A DNA stretch of 64,000 nucleotides from G965247475 sp965247475 (GTDB lineage: Bacteria; Chloroflexota; UBA11872): assembly GCA_965247475.1 (NCBI GenBank), contig OZ252016.1, forward strand, positions 1,054,001 through 1,118,000. Reading direction: 5' to 3'. Both the position numbers and the translations under genes were made by a program. The notes under the pieces were generated by a model. The model was not told the DNA's origin. It saw nothing but the letters and a program-made list of their open reading frames with translations, and made no database searches. Of this stretch, positions 44,856 through 53,078 are shown in pieces; positions within the stretch are counted from its first letter, which is position 1, and each line of letters starts with the position of its first letter.

Positions 44856-46010
44856 ATGCCCAGCGAGCGCAAGCGCATCGTCGTATTGGGATCCACGGGT
44901 TCCATCGGGACCCAAACCCTGGATGTGGTGCGCGCGCACCCCGATCGATTCGAGGTCCTCGGTCTGGCCTGCGGTACCAACCGCGGCCTTCTGATCGAAC
45001 AGATTCGCGAGTTCGGCGTGCCGCTGGCGTGCATCGCGGCCGGTGACGGCCCGCCCGACGACTGGCCCTCGGGCTGCCGGCGCCTGTCGCATCCAAAGGG
45101 GCTGGTGGAGCTGGCCGCTCACCCGGATGCCGATACGGTGGTGGTGGCCACGGTCGGCGTGGCGGGGTTCCGTCCCACCGAGGCGGCGCTGCGCGCCGGC
45201 ACGGCGGTGGCGCTGGCCAGCAAGGAGCTGCTGGTCGCGGCCGGGCCGGTGTTCCGGTCGCTGGCCGACGAGCACGGCGTGGATATCCTCCCGATCGACA
45301 GCGAGCACAGCGCCCTGTGGCAGTGCCTGCGGGGAGAAGAGCTCGAGTCGGTCCGCAAGTTCATACTGACCGCCTCCGGCGGCCCGTTTCGCGACTCGGC
45401 GCCCGAGCAGATTCGGCGGGCGACGGCGGAAGAGGCGCTCCGGCACCCCAACTGGTCGATGGGCCGCAAGATCACCACCGATTCGGCCAGCCTCATGAAC
45501 AAGGGGCTGGAAGTCATCGAGGCGCACTGGCTCTTTGGGCTGGCCTACGACCAGCTCGAGGTGATCATTCACCGGGAATCGATCGTGCACTCGATGGTGG
45601 AGTTTCACGACGGATCGGTGAAGGCTCAGCTCGGGACGCCCGACATGCGGCTGCCGATTCAGTACGCGCTGGGGTATCCGGAGCGGCTGAGCGGCGCGCA
45701 CTCGAGTCTCGAGTTCACGGCGCTGGGCGACCTGCACTTTGAACCGCCCGACCTCGATCGCTTCCCGCTGCTGCGGACGGCCATGGAGGCCGGGCGGCAG
45801 GGGGGCACCGCGCCGGCCGCGCTCTGCGGCGCGGACGACGCGGCCGTGGAGCTGTTCCTGGCCGGCGCGCTGGATTTTGGCGGCATGACGGATGCCGTCG
45901 AGGCCGTGATGCACGATCTAACGCCCGAGCCGCTGACTTCGCCGGACCATGCGCTCGATGCCTTCGCGTGGGGCGAGGCCCGAGCCCGTGAGCTGGCGAT
46001 CCACGTGTGA
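44856..46010 (+). CDS. dxr: 1-Deoxy-D-xylulose 5-phosphate reductoisomerase
   Basis: The 384-residue enzyme converts DXP to MEP, the committed step of the non-mevalonate isoprenoid pathway. It shows the NADPH motif LGSTGSIGTQTLDVV, ASKELLVAAG, PIDSEHSALWQCL (metal ligands Asp/Glu), ASGGPFR, HPNWSMGRKITTDSASLMNKGLE, and the C-terminal helical domain. Length is normal. Its stop overlaps the GTG of rseP. ispG lies one gene further on, so two MEP-pathway enzymes are in this operon. Confidence 0.95.
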   Translation: MPSERKRIVVLGSTGSIGTQTLDVVRAHPDRFEVLGLACGTNRGLLIEQIREFGVPLACIAAGDGPPDDWPSGCRRLSHPKGLVELAAHPDADTVVVATVGVAGFRPTEAALRAGTAVALASKELLVAAGPVFRSLADEHGVDILPIDSEHSALWQCLRGEELESVRKFILTASGGPFRDSAPEQIRRATAEEALRHPNWSMGRKITTDSASLMNKGLEVIEAHWLFGLAYDQLEVIIHRESIVHSMVEFHDGSVKAQLGTPDMRLPIQYALGYPERLSGAHSSLEFTALGDLHFEPPDLDRFPLLRTAMEAGRQGGTAPAALCGADDAAVELFLAGALDFGGMTDAVEAVMHDLTPEPLTSPDHALDAFAWGEARARELAIHV

Positions 46011-47446
46011 ATCCCGTCGAGGCGCTACTGCACAGCGAAGCGGGCCTGCTCGTGGTGCTGCCGATCGCGCTCGCGCTGCTGACGCTGATCATCTTCGTCC
46101 ACGAGGCTGGACACTATTACTTCCTGCAGCGCTTCGGCATACACGTGCGCGTCTTCGCGATCGGCCTGCCGCCGCGACTGTGGTCGCGCTTTCGGGGCGG
46201 CGAGCGGCTGCCGGTCCAGCCGCTGGGCAATCCAGGACGTCGCCGCGTGGATGGTCCGCTGCGCCTGATGTCGCGGGACCCCGATCCGGCCTCGCAGCGC
46301 GGTGCCATCAGCGTGATCGAGGGCGGGCACTCGTTGCTCCGCCTCGATCTCGAACAGGCTGCCGCCAATGGGGCCGCCGGCGCCGTGGTGATATCCGATG
46401 ACGTCGAGGCGGTGTCCGCGGCCTCCCAGGCCGTTCGCGGCCTGCCGGTCGTCGCCATCGGGTCGGGCGCCGGACGGTCGGTCCTGCAACGGCTCGAGCG
46501 GGCGCAGACCACGGCCGAGATTCAGGTTCACGACGCCGACGATTCGCCGGCTCGCCCGCGGACCGCGACGCTGCGGCTGGACGGCACGCGCTTCGCGATC
46601 AACGCGCTTCCGCTCGGCGGCTATGTGCTCCTGACCGGCGAGACCGACGACTTCGACGCTCCCGGCAGCTTCGCGCGACGCCCGCCATGGCAGCGCGCGG
46701 TCGTGCTGCTTGCCGGACCGCTGATGAACTTCGTGCTCGCGCCCTTCCTGTTCTTGGCCGCCTCCCTGATCGCGGACGTCGCGGGCGCGGAGATCAGGGC
46801 TGTGGTGCCGGGATCGCCGGCGGCCGAGGCCGGGCTTTCGGTCGGAGATCGTATCGCGCGGATCGGCGGCCACGAGATTCGCAGCCAGCGGGACGTTTCG
46901 GACGCGATTGGCGCGCTGGCCGGCCGATCGATCGAGCTCGAGGTGGTGCGCGGCGGCGAGCCGCTGATCGTGCGCGCGGTCCCGCGAACCAACCCGCCGG
47001 AGGGCGAGGGGCCGCTCGGAATCCAGATCGGCGCGGTGATCGAGCCCGCGCCGATCCAGGTCGCGATTCCGCGCGCGCTCGAGCGCACCGGTCAGGCGAT
47101 CGTCCTGCTGCCCATGGCGATCGGCAACGCGATCGCCGGGACGCAGGACATCCAGCTGTCCGGGCCGGTTGGCATCGTTGACGCCGTCGGCCAGGCCGCG
47201 CGCCAGGGGCCCGAGGTGGTCTTCTTCCTGGCGGCGTTGCTGACGGCCCAGATCGGGCTGATCAACCTGGTGCCGTGGCCCGGTCTCGACGGCGGCCGGC
47301 TGGTGTTCGTGGCAATCGAGGGGCTCACGGGTCGCCGGCTCTCGCCCCGCCGCGAGGCCGCGGCGAACTTCGTAGGCGTGATGCTGCTGCTGTCGCTCGC
47401 CGTGGTGCTGACGGTCAGCGACATCCAGCGCCTGTTCAGCTTCTGA
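46007..47446 (+). CDS. rseP: Site-2 membrane metalloprotease (RseP/M50) with inserted PA-like domain
   Basis: The 479-residue intramembrane protease has the zinc motif H32-E-A-G-H36 in its first membrane helix, a PDZ domain (about 265-345, PGSPAAEAGLSVGDRIARIGG), and the late metal ligand in N420-L-V-P-W-P-G-L-D428 within the third membrane region. It would cut anti-sigma factors or other membrane proteins. Between the first helix and the conserved FAINALPLGGYV there is an insert of about 125 residues (about 66-190). Its core, LEQAAANGAAGAVVIS followed by GLPVVAIGSGAGRSVLQRL, looks like a protease-associated domain. Start GTG 46007 overlaps the dxr stop. Confidence 0.92.
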   Translation: MNPVEALLHSEAGLLVVLPIALALLTLIIFVHEAGHYYFLQRFGIHVRVFAIGLPPRLWSRFRGGERLPVQPLGNPGRRRVDGPLRLMSRDPDPASQRGAISVIEGGHSLLRLDLEQAAANGAAGAVVISDDVEAVSAASQAVRGLPVVAIGSGAGRSVLQRLERAQTTAEIQVHDADDSPARPRTATLRLDGTRFAINALPLGGYVLLTGETDDFDAPGSFARRPPWQRAVVLLAGPLMNFVLAPFLFLAASLIADVAGAEIRAVVPGSPAAEAGLSVGDRIARIGGHEIRSQRDVSDAIGALAGRSIELEVVRGGEPLIVRAVPRTNPPEGEGPLGIQIGAVIEPAPIQVAIPRALERTGQAIVLLPMAIGNAIAGTQDIQLSGPVGIVDAVGQAARQGPEVVFFLAALLTAQIGLINLVPWPGLDGGRLVFVAIEGLTGRRLSPRREAAANFVGVMLLLSLAVVLTVSDIQRLFSF

Positions 47447-47564
47447 CCCGATGCCGGCACGCCCGCGCGCCCACGAGGTGATTGGTATCCGTGGGTGACG
47501 GAAGTTACGCTCGGGTGGGAGCGCCCGCCATCTGGTGGGCGCCGGTCGCGAAGGGCGGTTCGGC

Positions 47565-48671
47565 GTGATCCGCAGGCGCGGTTCGTTTCAGATCAAAGTC
47601 CGCGATGTCCCGATCGGGGGCGGCGCGCCAATCGCGGTGCAGTCGATGACGATCACCGACACCCGCGACGTGGACGCCACGGTGGCGCAGATCCAAGAAC
47701 TGGTCGAGGCCGGCTGTGACATCGTGCGCCTCGCGGTGCCCGACAAGTACGCCGCCGCCGCGCTCCCCGATATTCGCGCGCGCACCGACGCGCCGCTGGT
47801 CGCGGACATCCATTTCGACTACCGCCTGGCACTGACGGCCGCCGAGGCCGGCATGGACTGCCTGCGAATCAACCCGGGCAACATCGGCGGCCGCGAGAAC
47901 GTCGAGAAGGTCGTCGCCGCCTGCAAGGAGCGGGACATCCCGATCCGCATCGGCGTCAACGCCGGATCGATCCAGGAGGCGTGGTCCAAGAAGGTGGACC
48001 GGCGGCCGGAGGGCGAGGAGCTGTCGCTGGCGATGGTCGAGGACGCGCGCGAGCACGTGCAGATCCTCGAGGACATGAACTTCGAACAGATCAAGATCTC
48101 GCTGAAGTCCTTCGATGTGGACGTCACCATTCGCGCCTACAAGGAGCTCGCCCAGCACGTCATGTACCCGTTCCACATCGGGATCACCGAGGCCGGACCG
48201 CCGCGCACGGGGATCATCCGGTCGGCGGTCGGTTTGGGAGCGCTGCTCTACGACGGCTACGGCGACACCATGCGCGTGTCGCTCACGACCGACCCGGTCG
48301 AAGAGGTGTTCGTCGCCAACGAGATCCTCAAGGTGCTCGAGCTCAAGACGGTCGGCCCCACACTGGTCTCGTGCCCTTCCTGCGGGCGCTGCGAGATCGA
48401 TCTCTTCGGTCTCACCGATGAGGTCGAGGCGCTGATGGGCAGCGTGACGGAGCCGATCAAAGTCGCCGTCATGGGCTGTGTGGTCAACGGACCCGGCGAG
48501 GCCAAGGACGCGGATATCGGGATCGCGGGCGGCAGGGGCCGCGGCGTGATCTTTCGGAACGGCGAGGTGCTCCGCACCGTCGACGAGTCGGACATGTTGC
48601 CGGTGTTCACCGAGGAGATCCGCGCGGTCGAGGCCCAGTTCGCCGCCGCAAACGCTCAGGACGCCGACTAG
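47565..48671 (+). CDS. ispG: 4-Hydroxy-3-methylbut-2-enyl diphosphate synthase (flavodoxin/ferredoxin-dependent)
   Basis: The 368-residue Fe-S enzyme catalyses the penultimate MEP-pathway step. It has a TIM-barrel with PIAVQSMTITDTRD, DIHFDYRLAL and LRINPGNIG, and C-terminal [4Fe-4S] ligands in SCPSCGRCEID and GCVVNGPGEAKDADIGIAGG. GTG at 47565 is chosen because AAGGG (47551-47555) lies nine bases upstream and the conserved N-terminus follows; an in-frame GTG at 47535 is the alternative. A gap of 118 bases separates it from rseP, but strand and order fit a single operon. Confidence 0.95.
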   Translation: MIRRRGSFQIKVRDVPIGGGAPIAVQSMTITDTRDVDATVAQIQELVEAGCDIVRLAVPDKYAAAALPDIRARTDAPLVADIHFDYRLALTAAEAGMDCLRINPGNIGGRENVEKVVAACKERDIPIRIGVNAGSIQEAWSKKVDRRPEGEELSLAMVEDAREHVQILEDMNFEQIKISLKSFDVDVTIRAYKELAQHVMYPFHIGITEAGPPRTGIIRSAVGLGALLYDGYGDTMRVSLTTDPVEEVFVANEILKVLELKTVGPTLVSCPSCGRCEIDLFGLTDEVEALMGSVTEPIKVAVMGCVVNGPGEAKDADIGIAGGRGRGVIFRNGEVLRTVDESDMLPVFTEEIRAVEAQFAAANAQDAD

Positions 48672-49067
48672 CCGGACCGCCCGCGGGTCAATTCAGACGT
48701 TCCCTGCGAGCCCAGGGCGTACTCGAGCGCCCCCCATGCCCGCTCAACTTAAACGGACACGTCGAGAGGGCGCGGCGCACTCAATATCGGGGAGCTCCGC
48801 GGCCTCCATGACGGCGAGTTGGACGTTGTCCCGCTCGCTCGAGCCCACCGCTGCCGAGAGCGCATGTGCGACACCGCACGACCACGCCATTCAGCGGCCG
48901 GCCGCATCCTAAGCAAGCGGCTTGCTCGCTGCCATCCCCGCTTTGCCGCGGCAGAACGGTCTCAGTACGTTCGGAACCAGCAAACGGCGTTGACTTCCAT
49001 CTACGCCGGTGCCAATATTGCCGCGGCAAACTATGCAACCCACGCGGATACCCGAAGAGAGGTCAGG
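48672..49067 (+). promoter_or_regulatory. Upstream region of the dipeptide importer operon
   Basis: This 396-base non-coding gap separates ispG from the importer. It contains a candidate promoter at 48990-49019 and a short palindrome AGCAAG-CGG-CTTGCT at 48912-48926, which could be an operator. The reading frame of the binding protein is open through the second half of the gap but has no signal peptide there, so those codons are treated as untranslated. No other gene could be supported. Confidence 0.45.
48990..49019 (+). promoter_or_regulatory. Candidate sigma-70-type promoter of the dipeptide importer
   Basis: A -35 box TTGACT (48990-48995) and a -10-like AATATT (49014-49019) are separated by 18 bases. 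The expected transcript start is near 49026, about 42 bases before ATG 49068, and a GAGAGG ribosome-binding site is centred near 49059. The -35 matches consensus at five of six bases, the -10 at four of six. Confidence 0.5.
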
Positions 49068-50816
49068 ATGCTTGCCAAGTTGAACCGCACGGCAGCCGTT
49101 GCGGGTCTCGGCGCGCTGGTACTGCTCGTAGCAGTGGCGGCGTGCGGGGAAACGCAGACCATCGAGGTGGAGGTGCCCGGACCGGAGCGGGTCGTCGAGG
49201 TGGAGGTGCCCGGACCGGAGCGGGTCGTCGAGGTAGAGGTGCCCGGACCGGAGCGGGTCGTCGAGGTAGAGGTTGAAGTCCCGGCGCCCGCCATGATGGA
49301 AGAGAAGCCGGAGCTTACGTTGCCGCTCGATTTGGTGCGCTACGGCGTCCCCGGCGAGATCACACATCTCGACCCGATCCTCCCGTCCGAGACATCGATC
49401 GGCATGACCATCAAGCTGATCAGCGGGCAGTTGGTCCGTTTTGACAAGGGCGGCGTTCCGCAGTTGGACCTGGCCGAGTCCGTGGACATCTCGGAGGACG
49501 GCCTCACCTACACCTTCCGCCTGCGGGACGGCCTGCAGTACTCGGATGGGACCCCGCTCACCGCCGAGGACGTGATCTACACGTGGGAGCGGATCAAGGA
49601 CGCCCCACCGATCGCCAAGGGCCCCATTAGCACCGTGGTCGGTTGGGATGCACCAGATGACCGCACCGCGGTGTGGACGTTGAGCGCGCCTTCGCACGGT
49701 CTCCTCGGCTGGTTCGCCCGGTATAGCTTCGCGATCCACCCCAAGGACCGAGTGGAAGCCGATGCGGACGCCTACTTCCGCAATCCCGTGAGCGCCGGCC
49801 CCTACGTCATAACTGACGGGGAGCCGGGAGACCCGGTGCTGGTCCTCCAAGAGAATCCCGATTACCCCCTCGGCCCAATGTCAGTCAAGACACTGGAAAT
49901 GCACTGGGTGCCCGACGCAACATCGCGGGCGCTGCTGCTGGCCAGCGGTGAGCTCGACCAGGTCTACGAGGTTGCGCCGCCGGCCAAGGACGCCTTCCCG
50001 CCGGAGGTCGAGACGTACGTCGCTCCGCATGGCGGCGTGTTCCACCTGAGCATCAACATGACGCTCCCGGAAACCCACTGCCTGTCCGACCGCAACGTTC
50101 GCGAGGCGATCTCGCTGGCATGGGACCGCGGAGAGATTAACGAACGGGCGCTGTTCGGGGTTTCTCCCCCGGTCAAGGGCTACTACTACACCGGCGCGCC
50201 TAAGGCTCAGGACGGCACGGACATCGACGTGGGCATCCTGCCGGACGGCGGGAAGCAGAACCTGGCGGCCGCCAAGGCGCTGATGGCCGAGACGCCGTGG
50301 GCGGACGGTGGTTGCTCCTTCGCGGTCACCACCTACGCTCCGCGGACGCACTACACCGACGCCATCATCGTGTTCGCCGAGCAGCTCAAAGAGCTCAACA
50401 TGGACGTGACGCCCGACCCTCAGGACATCGGCGCGGCGCTCGATTTCATGGCGAACTCCCCCGACTACGAGGCCGGATTCGCGGTCACGGGTAACAACGC
50501 CGGGACTCCCGAGCAGTACCTCGTGCATCAGTACTATCACGGGTTCTGGGCGCAGCGGGCTCGCTTGGACGACCCCGTGCTAAACGCAATGTTTGAAGAG
50601 ATGCAGACGGAGCCCAGCCAGGCCAAGCGCGACCAGCTCATGAAGGACATCCAGTACCGGGGATACGAGATCCAGTCGATCATCCCCTGCTGCGAGCGGT
50701 CAGGCATGGGCGCCACCCGGCTCGGCCAGTTCGGCTCGCCCACCACGGGCGGGATCATCTCGCACGTCAAGGGAGCGTCCTCGATCGTGCTGGCGCCAAT
50801 GTCCGACTTCCAGTAG
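49068..50816 (+). CDS. Solute-binding lipoprotein of a dipeptide-type ABC importer (SBP family 5)
   Basis: The 582-residue protein begins with a lipoprotein signal peptide whose lipobox VAAC places Cys26 as the lipidated residue. A linker follows of three exact 11-residue repeats of VEVPGPERVVE, then a family 5 extracellular binding domain: DLAESVDISEDGLTYTFRLRDGLQYSDGTPLTAEDVIYTW is the class signature (about residues 137-180). It captures peptides, opines, nickel chelates or sugars and hands them to the DppBC channel. ATG 49068 is chosen over a longer frame because of the signal peptide and GAGAGG upstream. Four importer genes follow after a 425-base gap with a hairpin. Confidence 0.92.
   Translation: MLAKLNRTAAVAGLGALVLLVAVAACGETQTIEVEVPGPERVVEVEVPGPERVVEVEVPGPERVVEVEVEVPAPAMMEEKPELTLPLDLVRYGVPGEITHLDPILPSETSIGMTIKLISGQLVRFDKGGVPQLDLAESVDISEDGLTYTFRLRDGLQYSDGTPLTAEDVIYTWERIKDAPPIAKGPISTVVGWDAPDDRTAVWTLSAPSHGLLGWFARYSFAIHPKDRVEADADAYFRNPVSAGPYVITDGEPGDPVLVLQENPDYPLGPMSVKTLEMHWVPDATSRALLLASGELDQVYEVAPPAKDAFPPEVETYVAPHGGVFHLSINMTLPETHCLSDRNVREAISLAWDRGEINERALFGVSPPVKGYYYTGAPKAQDGTDIDVGILPDGGKQNLAAAKALMAETPWADGGCSFAVTTYAPRTHYTDAIIVFAEQLKELNMDVTPDPQDIGAALDFMANSPDYEAGFAVTGNNAGTPEQYLVHQYYHGFWAQRARLDDPVLNAMFEEMQTEPSQAKRDQLMKDIQYRGYEIQSIIPCCERSGMGATRLGQFGSPTTGGIISHVKGASSIVLAPMSDFQ
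49167..49265 (+). repeat. Three tandem 33-bp repeats in the lipoprotein linker
   Basis: Units at 49167-49199, 49200-49232 and 49233-49265 are identical except for one base (GTG or GTA as the first codon). Each encodes VEVPGPERVVE; a partial fourth unit follows. The near-identity at DNA level suggests recent slippage or recombination expanding an extracellular spacer between the lipid anchor and the ligand-binding domain. Confidence 0.9.
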
Positions 50817-51241
50817 ACGGCTCTAGCCCGTCAGACGGCGAAGGGTACGCCGCGCACGTACCGGTGACGTCTGACGGGCCAAGCGCCGAACAGCGGCCGG
50901 GCGAAAGCCGGTCCGTTGCGGTGAGCCTTCGAACAGCGGGCGCCTGGGACGTCTGATCCGCGCCGTGCGGCACTCGGCCTTCGTCGGGAAGTGCTTCAGA
51001 TCGGCGGGGTCGGCCGGTTCCGCCGCACGACCGCGATGCTTGTGGTCACGACATCCGGATCCGGCGTGACGCGCCCTCGTCGTCCGCCGCCCGATGTCGG
51101 CAAACGCGCGCGGCGCCCGGATAGACGCGGTCGTTGGCGCGTAGACGGTCAGCCTGTCTCGACTCCGAACGTTCGTCGCTTCCATGGATGGGGTGAATGG
51201 ACCGCCGCACAATCCTCGATGGGCGGTACCGGTGAGACGCG
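50817..51241 (+). other. Intergenic region between binding protein and permease genes
   Basis: This 425-base gap has a large hairpin directly after the binding-protein stop (50826-50879). The remainder shows no convincing coding frame or promoter. GGTGAG lies seven bases before the permease ATG 51242. The layout suggests that the binding protein is made in excess over the membrane subunits, as is common in ABC importers. Confidence 0.5.
50826..50879 (+). terminator. Large hairpin after the binding-protein gene
   Basis: A perfect 12-bp stem pairs GCCCGTCAGACG (50826-50837) with CGTCTGACGGGC (50868-50879). Inside it GGTACG (50844-50849) pairs with CGTACC (50857-50862). It starts ten bases after the stop codon. 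No T-tract follows, so it may act as a partial terminator or as an RNA-stabilising 3' structure rather than a classical terminator. Confidence 0.55.
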
Positions 51242-52249
51242 ATGGCCGTAGGGTCTGAAGTGCGGAGCAGCGCCGGTGCGCTCGCCCGCTTTGGGGAACG
51301 GGCCTTGCGCCTGGCGGGACATCCCGTGTTGCGGCGCCTCGTTCAGGCGATCTTCGTCGCCCTGCTCGTCATGGTTGTCGCGTTCATGCTGCTCCGCCTG
51401 ATCCCCGGCGACCCGGCCACGATCCTCCTCGGCGAGACGGCCTCGTTGGAGGACACGATCGAGTACCGCAAGCTGCTGGGGCTCGATGGTTCGCTGATCG
51501 AGCAGTTCGGTCGGTACGCCTCCGGCCTGGCCCGAGGCGACGCCGGCATCTCGATTCGCTCCAGGGAGCCGGTGCTCTCCATCGTGGGCAGGCGCCTGCC
51601 CGTCTCGCTGTGGCTGGCGTCCGTGACAATCGTCATGACCGTCGCAATGGCGCTGCCGCTCGGCGTCGTGGCGGCGGCGCACCATCGCACGTGGTTCGGG
51701 CATGCCTTTCGGATCGCAACCTCCGTCATAGTCTCGACGCCCGTGTTCTTTTCGGGACTGGTGCTCATCCTGCTGTTCGCTGTTCAGTTCGATCTCGGGC
51801 CCATCGCCGGCTACGAACCGGAGTTTCCGGGGAATCTCTACTACCTGTGGCTGCCGGCCCTCACGATGTGCGGGGTTCTGGTGCCCGTGCTCGCCCGCAT
51901 CCTGCAGTCGTCGATCATCGAAACCACGGACGAGGAATTCGTGGAGGCCGCGATCGTACGAGGGGTGCAGGGATGGCGGTTCTCCTGGCGCTATCTGCTG
52001 CGGCCGTCACTGGCCCCAACCGTTGGAGCGCTGGGCTATTTTGCGGCCACCGTCGTCAGCTACGCGGTCATCATCGAGATCATCTTCAACGTGCCGGGCG
52101 TCGGCCTGGCGCTGGTTGACGCGGTTCGGGCCCGCGACTATCCGGTGGTTCAGGGGATTGTCTTGCTGAGCGGCCTGCTGGTGGTCGCGTTGACCTTCAT
52201 CGCCGACGTGGCCAACGGCTGGATCGACCCGAGGGCGAAGTTGAGATGA
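51242..52249 (+). CDS. Dipeptide-type ABC transporter permease (DppB-like)
   Basis: The 335-residue permease has about six membrane helices. The first is followed by the typical DppB start RLIPGDPATILLGETAS, and the EAA-type loop that docks the ATPase is around EFVEAAIVRGVQGWRFSWRYLLRPSL. It forms half of the channel with the next gene, which it overlaps by four bases (ATGA). The N-terminal about 30 residues before the first helix are polar. Its ligand specificity is set by the binding lipoprotein upstream. Confidence 0.92.
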   Translation: MAVGSEVRSSAGALARFGERALRLAGHPVLRRLVQAIFVALLVMVVAFMLLRLIPGDPATILLGETASLEDTIEYRKLLGLDGSLIEQFGRYASGLARGDAGISIRSREPVLSIVGRRLPVSLWLASVTIVMTVAMALPLGVVAAAHHRTWFGHAFRIATSVIVSTPVFFSGLVLILLFAVQFDLGPIAGYEPEFPGNLYYLWLPALTMCGVLVPVLARILQSSIIETTDEEFVEAAIVRGVQGWRFSWRYLLRPSLAPTVGALGYFAATVVSYAVIIEIIFNVPGVGLALVDAVRARDYPVVQGIVLLSGLLVVALTFIADVANGWIDPRAKLR

Positions 52250-53076
52250 CGGCAAGCGTGAGGTTTTGGCAGCGGCTCAGCACCGGAGGACGTACCGGTC
52301 TGGTCATCCTGGCCCTGATACTGGCGCTCAGCGTTCTCGTGCCGTTGTTGAGCCCGTACAACCCATACGAGTTCGTCGACGACCGCTTGAAGGCGCCCAG
52401 CGTTGCGTATCCGTTTGGCACTGACCAGCTCGGCCGCGACGTGCTCGTCCGGGTGTTCGAGGCGGCGCGACTCGACGTCGCCTTGTCGCTGCTGGGCGTC
52501 AGCGTTCCGCTCGTGATCGGCACATTCATCGGCGCCCTGGCCGGCACCACTCGCAACTGGCTCACCGAGACGGTATGGGACGGGATCGTCAACACGCTGA
52601 CGGCTTTTCCAGAAATCGTCCTGGTGCTGGCAATCGTGACGATGGTGGGCACCGGCGTCCAGGGCCTGTTGATCGCCATCTGGGTATCACGCTGGGCGCA
52701 ATATGCCCGTATCGCTCGCGCCAAGTCATTCACGCTTCGCGAATCGGAATTCGTGCTCGCGGCGGATGTGCTGGGCTACTCGAGGTTCCGCATCTTGAGT
52801 CGGCATATCATGCCGAACGTTTTCACCGAGGCCATCGCGTATGCGCTCAGTGATTTCATATTCATCATCGTGATCATCGGGGGCCTGTCCTTTCTCGGGC
52901 TTGGCGTTCGCGCACCCACGCCGGAGTGGGGCGCGATGCTGGCCGAGGGGCGGCTCTACCTTCAAACCCAACCGTGGCTCGTGCTGTTCCCCGGGTTCTT
53001 TCTATCGCTGACGTCGATCAGCGTCGCACTGCTGGCTCAAGGGCTCGAGCGGATGAGCAAGGGAGACGTACGGTAG
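52246..53076 (+). CDS. Dipeptide-type ABC transporter permease (DppC-like)
   Basis: The 276-residue protein is the partner permease. It has the DppC hallmark YPFGTDQLGRDVLVRVFEAARLD after its first helix, five further helices, and the EAA loop EFVLAADVLGYSRFRILSRHIMPNV. The late segment SFLGLGVRAPTPEWGAML is typical. It overlaps DppB by four bases, and the ATPase gene follows two bases after its stop, so the four importer genes are clearly one operon. Confidence 0.92.
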   Translation: MTASVRFWQRLSTGGRTGLVILALILALSVLVPLLSPYNPYEFVDDRLKAPSVAYPFGTDQLGRDVLVRVFEAARLDVALSLLGVSVPLVIGTFIGALAGTTRNWLTETVWDGIVNTLTAFPEIVLVLAIVTMVGTGVQGLLIAIWVSRWAQYARIARAKSFTLRESEFVLAADVLGYSRFRILSRHIMPNVFTEAIAYALSDFIFIIVIIGGLSFLGLGVRAPTPEWGAMLAEGRLYLQTQPWLVLFPGFFLSLTSISVALLAQGLERMSKGDVR

Positions 53077-53078
53077 AC

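Noticed and set aside
47520..47542. Imperfect inverted repeat upstream of ispG (GCGCCCGCCA/TGGTGGGCGC)
   Set aside because: The two-base loop forces the inner pairs open and there is no T-tract; chance pairing is likely in GC-rich DNA.
48781..49038. Possible small minus-strand protein with CxxC-like cysteines in the importer leader
   Set aside because: It lies over the promoter region, has no ribosome-binding site or family similarity, and its cysteines do not form a regular pattern.
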